From Pseudarthrobacter oxydans (lineage in GTDB: Bacteria > Actinomycetota > Actinomycetes > Actinomycetales > Micrococcaceae): DNA of 64,000 bases. Shown piece after piece: positions 25,086 to 33,289 of the stretch (the first letter of the stretch is position 1; every line of letters begins with the position of its first letter). The DNA lies in assembly GCF_013314975.1 (NCBI RefSeq), contig NZ_JABTYH010000002.1, positions 124,001 to 188,000 of the forward strand, given 5' to 3'. Both the position numbers and the translations under genes were made by a program. Under the pieces are notes generated by a model. That model searched no databases. It was not told the DNA's origin and saw only the letters and a program-made list of their open reading frames with translations.

Positions 25086-27212
25086 ATGCGCAGCAAACTC
25101 GCTGAACGGCTGAGCGCCCCGGGCCTCCGGTTCAAGGCCCTGCCCTGGGGCTCCCGCATCGCTCTCCTCTTCCTCATCGTGATCGTCCTGGCCGCCGTCT
25201 TCGCGCCTGTACTCGCCCCGCACGATCCGCTCGAGACCTTCATCCCGGCCACGCCCCCGGGCGCCGAGCACTTCTTCGGCACCGACCGGCTGGGACGGGA
25301 CGTCTTCTCGCGCCTGCTGTTCGGCGCACAGTCCTCGCTGCTGATCGGCCTCGGCGCCGTAGCCCTGGCCATCCTCGTGGGCGCCCTGCTGGGCTCCTTC
25401 GCGGCGACGTCCAGCAAGGCCGTGAACGAACTGATCATGCGCCTGATGGACATCCTGATGGCCTTCCCCGGCATTGCCCTGGCTGCGGTGCTGCTGGCCG
25501 CATTCGGCAATTCGGTTCCCACCATCATCATCGCCATCGCCATCATCTACACCCCGCAACTGGCCCGCGTGGTCCGCGCCAACGTGCTGTCCCAGTACGG
25601 CGAAGACTATGTCCGCGCCGAACGCGTGATCGGTGCCGGCCGCTTCTATATCCTCCTCAAGCACATCGTCCGCAACACCGCCGCCCCGGTACTGGTGTTC
25701 GCCACGGTGATGGTGGCCGATGCCATCATCCTCGAAGCGTCGCTCTCCTTCCTGGGCGCCGGCGTGCAGGACCCCGCGCCATCATGGGGCAACGTGATCT
25801 CCTACGGACGCAACCTGGTGCTCTCCGGCGGCTGGTGGGCCACAACCTTCGCCGGTGCCACCATCCTGCTCACGGTGCTGTCGCTGAACATCCTCGCCGA
25901 GGGCCTTACCGACGCCATGGTGAACCCCAGGCTGCGCAAGGCGGCGGCCGTAAAGGACGACGACGGATCAGCTGCGGCTATTGGCGCTGCAGTGGCGGTG
26001 GACACGGAAGTTGGCACCTCCGTGGCCCAGTCCTCCGTTGTGGAACAGCACGAGCTCGACGGCGTCCAGGCGGCTCCCGGCGGCGTCCTTACCGAGGAGG
26101 ACTACAACCAGGCAGCAGTCCTGTCCGATCCGAAGCTTGCCGCGCTGAACCCGCACCTGCTGCTGGATAAGGAACTGGAACTGCTGGCCGCCATCGAAGC
26201 CAGGCGCACCGACAGGCTCCCCCAAGTGGAACCGGGCGCCCGCAACGTGCTGGAAGTGCGGAACCTTTCCATCAGGTTCCCCGCCCGCTTTGGTGACATC
26301 GCAATCGTGGACAACGTCTCGTTCACGGTCCGCGAAGGCGAGACCATGGGCCTGGTGGGCGAGTCGGGCTGCGGCAAGTCCATCACGTCCCTGGCGGTCA
26401 TGGGGCTTCTGCCCAAGACGGCAGAGGTCACCGGGTCCATCAAGTTCGACGGCAAGGAACTCCTGGATCCGGCCACGAAGCACAGCAGCATCAAGGCCTA
26501 CGAAGGCCTCCGTGGTGAACAGATCGCCATGGTCTACCAGGACGCCCTGAGCTCCCTCAACCCGTCCATGAAGATCAAGGACCAGATGGAGCAGCTGACC
26601 AGGCGCGGCGGCCGCAAGACCCCCGCCGAGCTGCTGGAGATGGTCAAGCTCGATCCGGTACGGACCCTGGCCAGCTACCCGCACGAGCTTTCCGGCGGGC
26701 AGCGCCAGCGCGTGCTGATCGCCATGGCCCTGTCGCGCTCCCCCAAGATCGTGGTGGCCGATGAACCCACCACCGCCCTGGATGTGACCGTCCAGAAACA
26801 GGTGGTCGACCTGCTCAACGAGCTGCGCGAGCAGCTCGGATTCGCCATGGTGTTCGTCAGCCACGACCTCGCCCTGGTGGCGTCCCTGGCGCACCGGATC
26901 ACCGTGATGTACGCCGGCCAGGTGGTGGAATCCGCCCAGGCATCCGAGCTTTTGCGCAATCCCAAACATGAGTACACCCGCGGCCTGCTCGGCGCTGTCC
27001 TCTCCATTGAGGCCGACGCCGTCCGCCTGCACCAGATCCCCGGCACCGTTCCCTCACCGCGCGACTTCGCACCGGGCGACCGCTTCGCGCCGCGTTCCCT
27101 GCGGTCCGACGCCGATCCCGACCAGAAGCTGGTCCTGACCCCGGTCGGAGCCGCGGGCGGCGGCGATGCCGACCACTACTGGGCAAGCCACCTGAAGGAG
27201 GATGCGAAATGA
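25086..27212 (+). CDS. Fused DppC-type permease and DppD-type ATPase
   Basis: The 708-residue protein joins two transporter parts that are usually separate. Residues 1-290 or so are a DppC permease (N-terminal helix, TDRLGRDVFSRLLFGA motif, EAA loop with QYGEDYVRAERVIGAGR). Residues about 290-385 are a variable Ala/Glu-rich linker. Residues about 385-690 are an ATPase with Walker A GESGCGKS, signature LSGGQRQRV and Walker B VVADEPTTALD, ending in the oligopeptide C-terminal extension. The same fusion occurs in the C. glutamicum sialic acid importer, as I recall, which supports the substrate assignment. Its end overlaps the next gene by 4 bases (ATGA). Confidence 0.93.
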   Translation: MRSKLAERLSAPGLRFKALPWGSRIALLFLIVIVLAAVFAPVLAPHDPLETFIPATPPGAEHFFGTDRLGRDVFSRLLFGAQSSLLIGLGAVALAILVGALLGSFAATSSKAVNELIMRLMDILMAFPGIALAAVLLAAFGNSVPTIIIAIAIIYTPQLARVVRANVLSQYGEDYVRAERVIGAGRFYILLKHIVRNTAAPVLVFATVMVADAIILEASLSFLGAGVQDPAPSWGNVISYGRNLVLSGGWWATTFAGATILLTVLSLNILAEGLTDAMVNPRLRKAAAVKDDDGSAAAIGAAVAVDTEVGTSVAQSSVVEQHELDGVQAAPGGVLTEEDYNQAAVLSDPKLAALNPHLLLDKELELLAAIEARRTDRLPQVEPGARNVLEVRNLSIRFPARFGDIAIVDNVSFTVREGETMGLVGESGCGKSITSLAVMGLLPKTAEVTGSIKFDGKELLDPATKHSSIKAYEGLRGEQIAMVYQDALSSLNPSMKIKDQMEQLTRRGGRKTPAELLEMVKLDPVRTLASYPHELSGGQRQRVLIAMALSRSPKIVVADEPTTALDVTVQKQVVDLLNELREQLGFAMVFVSHDLALVASLAHRITVMYAGQVVESAQASELLRNPKHEYTRGLLGAVLSIEADAVRLHQIPGTVPSPRDFAPGDRFAPRSLRSDADPDQKLVLTPVGAAGGGDADHYWASHLKEDAK

Positions 27213-28015
27213 GTGAATCAACCGGCAAGCCGGTCATCGAACTCAAGGACGTCAAGGTCTACCACCAGGCGCGGGGCGGCAAACTCTTCCGGCCCAACAT
27301 CGTCAAAGCAGTGGACGGCGTCGATTTCACCATCAGCCGCGGCGAAACCGTGGGTATCGTCGGTGAGTCCGGCTGTGGCAAGTCCACGCTGGCGTCAGTG
27401 CTCGTGGGGCTCCAGCCCCCGACATCGGGCCAGGTGCTGTTCCACGGCAGGCCCGCCATCAAGCGGAACGCCGCGCTGCGCAAGGAGTTCGGCCGGTCGG
27501 TGTCCGTGGTCTTCCAGGATCCGGCCACCGCACTGAACCCGCGCATGACAGTCCAGGACATCCTCACGGATCCCTTGCAGATCCACGGGATCGGTACCGC
27601 CGCTTCCCGTGCAGCGAAGGTCAAGGAACTGTTGTCGGTGGTGGGACTGCCGCAGTCCGCAGCCGAAGTGACGCCGTCGCAGGTCTCGGGCGGCCAGCGG
27701 CAGCGCGTGGCGATCGCCCGTGCGCTGGCCCTTGACCCGGACATCATTGTGGCCGATGAGCCCACCTCGGCACTCGACGTGTCCGTCCGTGCCCAGGTGC
27801 TGAACCTGCTCTCTGACCTGAAGACCGAACTGAACCTCGGCATGGTGTTCATCTCGCACGACATCCAGACCGTCCGGTATGTCTCCGACCGCATCTGCGT
27901 CATGTACTTCGGCAAGATCGTCGAGCAAGGCAGCGCAGCCCAAGTGTTCGACAACCCCACCAACGACTACACCAAGAAGCTCTTGGGCGCAGCCCCGAGC
28001 CTCCTCCACATCTAA
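27209..28015 (+). CDS. DppF-type ABC transporter ATPase
   Basis: The 268-residue ATPase is the second nucleotide-binding subunit of the importer. It shows Walker A GESGCGKST, Q-loop VFQDPATALNPRMTV, signature VSGGQRQRV and Walker B IIVADEPTSALDVS. It would pair with the ATPase half of the fused protein upstream, whose stop it overlaps by 4 bases. It lacks most of the oligopeptide C-terminal extension. nanA follows after 38 bases. Confidence 0.94.
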   Translation: MSESTGKPVIELKDVKVYHQARGGKLFRPNIVKAVDGVDFTISRGETVGIVGESGCGKSTLASVLVGLQPPTSGQVLFHGRPAIKRNAALRKEFGRSVSVVFQDPATALNPRMTVQDILTDPLQIHGIGTAASRAAKVKELLSVVGLPQSAAEVTPSQVSGGQRQRVAIARALALDPDIIVADEPTSALDVSVRAQVLNLLSDLKTELNLGMVFISHDIQTVRYVSDRICVMYFGKIVEQGSAAQVFDNPTNDYTKKLLGAAPSLLHI

Positions 28016-28053
28016 CACTTCCCTTTATCAGTACCAACCAACGGAGAATTCAC

Positions 28054-28983
28054 GTGTCCACCCAGTTCCAGGGCGTCATCCCGCCCGTCGTCACCCCCCG
28101 CCACGCCGACGGCAGCATCGACACTGCGTCGCTGACCAACGTCACCAAGCACCTGCTCGACGGCGGGGTGGCCGGACTCTTCGTCCTTGGCTCCTCCGCC
28201 GAGGTTCCGTACATGACCAACGCCGAGCGTGGGCTGGTGGTCAGCACCATCGCCGAAGCCAACGCGTCTGCTGGTGCTGACGCCGTGCCGCTGATCGTCG
28301 GCGCCAACGAGCAGACCACCAACCGCGTCATCGAGGAAGCGAAAAAGGTCATCGACCTCGGCGCCGACGCCATCGTGGTCACGTCCATGTACTACGCGAT
28401 CGGCAACGCATCCGAAACCGAGACGCACTTCCGCGCCGTCCGCGCCGCCGTCGACAAGCCGATCTTCGCTTACGACGTTCCGGTCCGCACGCACTTCAAG
28501 CTCCCCACCGACCTGCTGGTCCGGCTGGGCCGTGACGGCGTGATTGCCGGCGTCAAGGACTCCTCCGGCGACGACGTCTCCTTCCGCCAACTGGTGCTGG
28601 CGGCCAAGGACATCCCGAACTTCGACATCTTCACAGGCCACGAAGTCGTTGTTGACGGCGCGCTCCTGGGTGGTGCACAGGGCGTGGTGCCCGGCCTGGG
28701 CAATGTTGACCCGCGCGGTTACCGGAACCTCTTCGACGCCGCCCAGGCAGGGGACTGGGCCAAGGCCGCATCCGAACAGGACCGCCTTGCCGACCTCTTC
28801 GAGATTGTGTACACCCCCAATGGCCGCGTCTCCGGCGGGGCGGCAGGCCTCGGTGCCTTCAAGACGGCCCTGCAACTCATGGGAATCATCGAATCCAACA
28901 CCATGAGCGTGCCCATGCCATCCCTCAATGAAACCGAGACCACCGCCATCAAGGTGATCCTGGAACGCAACGGGCTGCTCTAG
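28054..28983 (+). CDS. nanA: N-acetylneuraminate lyase
   Basis: The 309-residue TIM-barrel aldolase of the DHDPS/NAL family should cleave N-acetylneuraminate into N-acetylmannosamine and pyruvate. The Schiff-base lysine is Lys168 (GVIAGVKDSSGD), the proton-relay tyrosine is Tyr140 (FAYDVP), and the pyruvate-carboxylate loop is GSSAE at 46-50 rather than the GSTGE seen in E. coli NanA. Those deviations mean sequence alone would leave the exact aldol substrate open. Position between a Sat-type importer and nanK-nanE makes NanA by far the best reading. The GTG at 28054 follows CGGAGA. Confidence 0.88.
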   Translation: MSTQFQGVIPPVVTPRHADGSIDTASLTNVTKHLLDGGVAGLFVLGSSAEVPYMTNAERGLVVSTIAEANASAGADAVPLIVGANEQTTNRVIEEAKKVIDLGADAIVVTSMYYAIGNASETETHFRAVRAAVDKPIFAYDVPVRTHFKLPTDLLVRLGRDGVIAGVKDSSGDDVSFRQLVLAAKDIPNFDIFTGHEVVVDGALLGGAQGVVPGLGNVDPRGYRNLFDAAQAGDWAKAASEQDRLADLFEIVYTPNGRVSGGAAGLGAFKTALQLMGIIESNTMSVPMPSLNETETTAIKVILERNGLL

Positions 28984-29005
28984 CCCCGCCCAAGGAAGAG
29001 GACAG

Positions 29006-29965
29006 ATGCAGTACGCGATCGGTGTTGACCTGGGCGGCACCAAGACTGCTGCGGGCGTTGTTTCCGCCGCCGGCGAGGTCCTGTTCCCGGCGACCATTCC
29101 GACGCTGAACCGCGCCGGCAGCGACGCGATCCTCGATGCCACCGCGGGACTGGTCTCATCCCTCATGGGCCGGGCCCGGGCCGAAGGCCTGGACGTTGCC
29201 GGCGTCGGAGTGGGCTCCGCCGGGGTAATTGATGCCGCCCGCGGCGTGGTGGTGTCCGCCACGGACGCGATCCTTGGCTGGGCCGGGACGGCACTCACGG
29301 CCGGGCTGGCAGCACGGCTGGGCCTGCCGCCGTCGTCCATCCTGGCCGTGAACGATGTCCACGCGCACGCACTGGGCGAGTCCTGGGCAGGTGCCGCCGC
29401 TGGAACCGCAAGTTCGCTCCTGGTGGCTTTCGGCACCGGCGTCGGCGGAAGCCTGGTGCTGGCCGGGCAGCCGCTCCTGGGGCACCGGTTCGTTGGCGGT
29501 CATGTGGGCCACTTCGCCTCACCGTACGCGTTCGACGGCGGCACACCGGTTCCCTGCGTCTGCGGCGGTTCCGGCCATGTCGAGTCCATAGCGTCCGGCC
29601 CCGCGGTGCGCGAGACCTACCTGAGGCTCGGCGGCCGGGAGGAGGATGCGGCTGACACGCGCGCCGTCTTCGCACTGGCGGGAGCGGGCGAGACCACGGC
29701 CATCAGGGCCATAAAGCTCGGAGCGTCTGCCGCAGGCCAGGCCGTGGGCGGACTAGCCAACGTCCTGGACCCGGAAGTCGTGGTGGTGACCGGCGGACTC
29801 GCCGACGCCGGCGAACCCTGGTGGCAACCTATGGAGCACGCCCTCCGGGCTGAACTCCTCCCAGCCCTGGGCGGCATTCCGGTGCTGCACGCCAAGCTCG
29901 GCAACGCAGCAGCCATGGTGGGCGCCGGCCGCCTGATCCTCGGCCCAGCACCCCACGGCTCTTGA
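29006..29965 (+). CDS. nanK: ROK-family N-acetylmannosamine kinase
   Basis: The 319-residue ROK kinase should phosphorylate ManNAc at C6. It begins with the phosphate loop VDLGGTKTA and has the sugar-binding NDVHAHALGE and FGTGVGGSL motifs. It keeps the zinc-binding His region (GGHVGHF). The ROK zinc signature CxCGxxGCxE appears here as CVCGGSGHVE, with His in place of the third cysteine; His can still ligate zinc, so activity is plausible. It starts 22 bases after nanA and is followed by nanE after 37 bases. Function rests on position as much as on sequence, since ROK kinases vary in sugar. Confidence 0.85.
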   Translation: MQYAIGVDLGGTKTAAGVVSAAGEVLFPATIPTLNRAGSDAILDATAGLVSSLMGRARAEGLDVAGVGVGSAGVIDAARGVVVSATDAILGWAGTALTAGLAARLGLPPSSILAVNDVHAHALGESWAGAAAGTASSLLVAFGTGVGGSLVLAGQPLLGHRFVGGHVGHFASPYAFDGGTPVPCVCGGSGHVESIASGPAVRETYLRLGGREEDAADTRAVFALAGAGETTAIRAIKLGASAAGQAVGGLANVLDPEVVVVTGGLADAGEPWWQPMEHALRAELLPALGGIPVLHAKLGNAAAMVGAGRLILGPAPHGS

Positions 29966-30002
29966 ACCCGCCGCCCACCGAAATCCCCGAAGGAACCCCC
30001 CA

Positions 30003-30686
30003 GTGATCCTGACATCCGAAGCCCTCGAGTCCCTCCGCGGGCAACTCATCGTGTCCTGCCAGGCCTACCCCGGCGAGCCCATGCGCGACCCCCGGACCAC
30101 GGGGCAGGTTGCCGCCTCCGCCGTCATCGGGGGCGCCGCCGCCGTCAGGGTGCAGGGCCTTTCCGACGTGCAGCACACCCGCTCCGCCGTAGAGGTTCCG
30201 GTGATCGGGCTCTGGAAGGACGGCCATGACGGCGTCTTCATCACTCCCACCCTTCGGCACGCCCTGGCAGTGGCCAACGCCGGCGCCCATGTGGTGGCAA
30301 TCGACGGCACCCGCCGACGCAGGCCGGACGGCCTCACCCTGGCGCAGACGGTAGCCGCTATCCATGCAGAATCCCACGCCCTGGTGATGGCGGACTGCGG
30401 CTCCTTCGACGACGCAGCCGCAGCGGTCCACGCCGGCGCAGACCTTGTTGGCACCACACTGTCCGGCTACACCGGCGAGCGTCCCAAAACCTCCGGCCCC
30501 GACCTGGACCTGCTCGGGCGCATCGCGGCAGCGGACTTCGGGGTGCCCCTCATTGCCGAGGGCCGCATCCATACTCCCGCCCAGGCACGGCAGGCCCTCG
30601 ACGCCGGCGCTTTCGCCGTCGTCGTCGGAACAGCGATAACGCACCCGGCCACCATCACCGGCTGGTTCGCCGAGGCCCTGAAATGA
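30003..30686 (+). CDS. nanE: N-acetylmannosamine-6-phosphate 2-epimerase
   Basis: The 227-residue TIM-barrel epimerase converts ManNAc-6-P to GlcNAc-6-P, joining sialic acid breakdown to the nagA/nagB route encoded at 48-51 kb. Family marks are IVSCQAYPGEPM at the N-terminus, AVRVQGLSDV, IGLWKDGHDGVFITPT (the lysine there is catalytic in NanE), DGTRRRRPDG and LIAEGRIHTPAQ. The length is usual for the family. The GTG at 30003 gives the conserved start. It is the last intact gene of the operon; downstream, on the other strand, is only a decayed nagB fragment. Confidence 0.94.
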   Translation: MILTSEALESLRGQLIVSCQAYPGEPMRDPRTTGQVAASAVIGGAAAVRVQGLSDVQHTRSAVEVPVIGLWKDGHDGVFITPTLRHALAVANAGAHVVAIDGTRRRRPDGLTLAQTVAAIHAESHALVMADCGSFDDAAAAVHAGADLVGTTLSGYTGERPKTSGPDLDLLGRIAAADFGVPLIAEGRIHTPAQARQALDAGAFAVVVGTAITHPATITGWFAEALK

Positions 30687-30706
30687 CCCGCCCGGCGGCC
30701 CGGCCG

Positions 30707-30958
30707 GCTTATGGAGGCAATTGCGCGGCAGCGGCCTTCGTCAGCCACGACCGGCAGGTGAGGGTGCAACTGCGGGACTGATGCCGGACAGTCCGATGTC
30801 ACAGCTCCATTGAAGGCGGCAGCCGGGATACCAGCCTTATCCGCGCCTTTGACCACCAGAAGGACCTGCCGGGCTTCAAGGATGGTGTCCAGCCCCCGGG
30901 TGATGCAGCGGAGGGGTACCTCCGACGGAAAAGGAAGTCCAGGCCGGGAGCCGGACGG
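30707..30958 (-). pseudogene. nagB: C-terminal remnant of glucosamine-6-phosphate deaminase
   Basis: Read on the minus strand, this stretch encodes LPFPSEVPL, ITRGLDTILEARQVLLVV, and CPASVPQLHPHLPVVADE. It aligns with the last third of NagB; compare [21 protein letters not shown] and [17 protein letters not shown] in the intact nagB at 48.5 kb. The N-terminal two thirds, including the catalytic DEY and GTDGHVGF motifs, are absent and no start codon or ribosome binding site remains. It lies directly downstream of the regulator gene on the same strand, suggesting that a nagB once followed nanR. Confidence 0.85.
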
Positions 30959-30964
30959 CGTCCC

Positions 30965-31696
30965 TCAGGAGGCGGCAACGTCCTTGAGCTTCAGGCGGAT
31001 ACCGTCGAAGTGGCGCTGGAGGCGCTCTGAGGCAAGGGCCTTGTCCCTGCTGGCTACAGCCTCGTAGATGTCCCAGTGGATCTGAACCTGTTCTTCAAGG
31101 TTGACCGGCCCGGAGCCCAACGCCTCATGGATTTGGCGGTATACCTGCCAGAACACGTCCATGAGGTTGATGAGCAGTTCGTTGTTCAGTGGTGCGTAGA
31201 GGCGGCGGTGGAACTCGGCGTCGTGCTCGGCGAGGGGTTCGCCCTTGGCTGCGGCATCCTGCATCGACTGCATGGTGGACCGAAGGTCCGCAAGATGCTC
31301 CTCCGTCAAAAGGTTGATGGCGGAACCGATGAGGCCGGACTCAAGTGCCTGCCGCACATCGATGAGCTCCATTGCTTCTTCACCCTTGTGCCTGAGCGAG
31401 AGCCTGCCACGGAAGGTCAGGCCGGATACCAGGGCGCTGAAGTTATTGGGGGCCACGAACATGCCGAAACCGTGCCTGATCTCTATGACGCCGAGCGCCT
31501 GCAAAACCTTGAGGGACTCCCGGACGGTGTTCCGGCCTACACCCAGCTCAGCCGACAGTTCACTCTCGGTGGGCAGGGCGTCACCGACGTCGAGGCCACG
31601 TTCCAGGATCAGTTCCATGATGCGCGTTTGAAGGGCCTGGGAACGGATTTGCGCGCTAAACCTTGCCGACGATACCGCTGCGGGTGCTACTGTCAC
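30965..31696 (-). CDS. nanR: FadR-type GntR regulator, likely of sialic acid genes
   Basis: The 243-residue protein has an N-terminal GntR winged helix (about residues 18-85, with LPTESELSAELGVGRNTVRESL split over the recognition helix). An all-helical FCD ligand domain follows, whose metal ligands fit D-x-x-x-H and two later histidines (EHDAEFHRR, IHWDIYEA, RHFDGI). E. coli NanR is of the same subfamily and responds to N-acetylneuraminate. The gene closes the sialic acid cluster, in the opposite direction. The GTG at 31696 follows AAAGGAG. A GACGTCCT element lies 64 bases upstream, so it likely represses itself. The symbol is assigned by context. Confidence 0.82.
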   Translation of the reverse strand: MTVAPAAVSSARFSAQIRSQALQTRIMELILERGLDVGDALPTESELSAELGVGRNTVRESLKVLQALGVIEIRHGFGMFVAPNNFSALVSGLTFRGRLSLRHKGEEAMELIDVRQALESGLIGSAINLLTEEHLADLRSTMQSMQDAAAKGEPLAEHDAEFHRRLYAPLNNELLINLMDVFWQVYRQIHEALGSGPVNLEEQVQIHWDIYEAVASRDKALASERLQRHFDGIRLKLKDVAAS

Positions 31697-31759
31697 GTCA
31701 TCTCCTTTGACCGCACTCTGCTGGCGGCCTTCCTCTGCTCACCAGTGTACAGGAGATGG

Positions 31760-31772
31760 GACGTCCTTTGTC
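31760..31772. promoter_or_regulatory. NanR-like operator element D
   Basis: GACGTCCTTTGTC lies upstream of the GntR gene (transcribed leftward) and shares GACGTCCT and the closing TC with the elements before the sialidases and the transporter operon. Flanking ACAGGA and TCCTG add dyad symmetry. Autoregulation is inferred. Confidence 0.55.
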
Positions 31773-31802
31773 CTGATTGGCTGGCAAATTTTTGCCGTAG
31801 CC

Positions 31803-32558
31803 CTATCCCCCAAGGTGATGGATGGTGAAGGCCGCCAGGAAACCGACGGAGGCCGTAAGGCCCGTGAGGTTGTGGTGCTCCTCGAAGGCCTCAGGGATCA
31901 TGGTGTCCGCCAGCATGGCCAGGATTCCTCCCGCTGCTATGGCGGTAATAAAGGCCACCACACTGCCTGGAGCGTTCTCCAGCGCCACATACCCGATCAG
32001 CGAGGCCACCCCGCAGAGCACCGCAATGCCGCCCCACAAACCGAAAACATAGCGGGCACTCCTGCCGGCTTTCTTCATGCCGGCGCTTCCGGAGAGGCCC
32101 TCGGGGACGTTGGAGATGAAGACGGCGGCCATCATCGCCGGGCTGACGGCACCACCTGCCAGCAGTCCAACGCCAAGGACCACGGACTCCGGCACACCGT
32201 CCAGCAGCGCGCCCACGGCAATGGCACTGCCGCTGCCCGGGCTGTCGGCTTCCGAGGGCTGCTGGTTGCCGGAACGCTTGCGGTGCTTTGCGCCGGCCCG
32301 GGACAGCATCATGTTCGCGCCGACATACACCACAGCGCCTGCCAGGAACCCGGCCACGGTAGGCCACAGCCCGCCGCCCTCCACGGCCTCGCCCACCAGC
32401 TCGAAGGCCAGGGCGGAGATCAGCACACCCGCGCCGAAGGACATGATCGAGGAGACCAGCTTGCTCGGCAGGTTCCAGCGCCAGGACAATGCGGCGCCAA
32501 GGACCAGGGCAGCTCCTGCCACGGTGCCCCACACCAGGGCCTGCAACCACAACGGCAT
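31803..32558 (-). CDS. ZIP-family metal transporter
   Basis: The 251-residue membrane protein has about eight hydrophobic helices. It carries the ZIP hallmarks in helix 4 and 5 equivalents: LLDGVPESVVLG and FISNVPEGLSGSAGM. In these, Asp/Asn, Pro and Glu form the metal site; the usual His of HxxxE is replaced by Asp-Gly-Val-Pro-Glu. A short hydrophilic loop (about 110-130) is not His-rich. It should move divalent cations such as zinc, iron or manganese into the cytoplasm. ATG at 32558 is chosen as it starts just before the first helix. No partner gene is adjacent; the next gene is divergent. Confidence 0.85.
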   Translation of the reverse strand: MPLWLQALVWGTVAGAALVLGAALSWRWNLPSKLVSSIMSFGAGVLISALAFELVGEAVEGGGLWPTVAGFLAGAVVYVGANMMLSRAGAKHRKRSGNQQPSEADSPGSGSAIAVGALLDGVPESVVLGVGLLAGGAVSPAMMAAVFISNVPEGLSGSAGMKKAGRSARYVFGLWGGIAVLCGVASLIGYVALENAPGSVVAFITAIAAGGILAMLADTMIPEAFEEHHNLTGLTASVGFLAAFTIHHLGG

Positions 32559-32768
32559 GTGCACCGCTTCCCGGCTCCCCAGCGGAAGCCACTTGACGTG
32601 TTGCCGGCCCCTGATTGCCCGGAGCCGGAGAGCGCTAAACAGCCAGAGTAGTGGAACGCCGCCCGGCGCCGGGAATTGATCTGATCTTGCGGCAAACCTT
32701 GCCGTCCGCTGAAGTTGCGGGTCCACGCTGGAGTCATGGACCAACCAGCTTGTGGGGAGCAGGAGACA

Positions 32769-33245
32769 ATGGGAAATAGAACAGCTTTGGACGGGGAAGT
32801 CACCGCCGTGGACGGCGTGCTCACGGATCAGCATCCGCTCGACTTCTACACCCTGGGACTGGCCGGCTGCATCGACCGGCTCACGGGCCCCCTCCGCCAC
32901 CGGGGAACCAGCGTCCGCTGGGACACTCCGCACTGGGGCATCGAGATCCCGAAGGACTGCGCGTCCCTTCTTTACCAGTCGGCACGCGAGGCCCTGAGCA
33001 ATGCCTACAACCACTCCGGGGCATCGCACCTGACCGTCCAGCTCGCCGCCGTGGACCACGGCATCCGCCTGGTGGTAGCCGACGACGGTACGGGCTTTGA
33101 CAGCAATGCCGCCACCTGCGGGCGCCACCACGGCTACGGCCTCCGGCTCATGGCGGTGGCCGTCCATGAGGCCGGCGGCACCGTGGACATCCGTTCTGCC
33201 CCCGGGCAGGGCACCAGCGTGACGGTTACCCTGCCGCTGGACTAA
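32769..33245 (+). CDS. Orphan HATPase domain protein (kinase-like, no phospho-His domain)
   Basis: The 158-residue product consists almost only of a histidine-kinase-type ATPase domain. It has the N box REALSNAYNHSGASH, the G1 box VADDGTGFD, the G2 box GYGLRLM and a closing GTSVTVTLPLD. This most resembles the catalytic end of NarL-type kinases. The dimerisation and phospho-accepting helices and any sensor are missing, and no response regulator is adjacent. It may be a serine-kinase-like or anti-sigma-like protein or a remnant of a full kinase. ATG at 32769 is supported by GGAGCAGGAG upstream; ATG 32736 is an alternative. A strong terminator follows. Confidence 0.8.
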   Translation: MGNRTALDGEVTAVDGVLTDQHPLDFYTLGLAGCIDRLTGPLRHRGTSVRWDTPHWGIEIPKDCASLLYQSAREALSNAYNHSGASHLTVQLAAVDHGIRLVVADDGTGFDSNAATCGRHHGYGLRLMAVAVHEAGGTVDIRSAPGQGTSVTVTLPLD

Positions 33246-33250
33246 GGCTC

Positions 33251-33283
33251 GGATGCCCGCCGTTGCTGGGACGGCGGGCATCC
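33251..33283. terminator. Bidirectional hairpin terminator
   Basis: GGATGCCCGCCGT (33251-33263) and ACGGCGGGCATCC (33271-33283) pair perfectly over 13 bp with a 7-base loop between two convergent genes. A few T bases lie just before the downstream gene's stop on the opposite strand. Confidence 0.85.
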
Positions 33284-33289
33284 GTAAAA

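Noticed and set aside
30683..30781. A 32-codon frame whose ATG overlaps the nanE stop
   Set aside because: It lies across the reverse strand of the nagB remnant; the tandem ATGA looks accidental and the product matches nothing.
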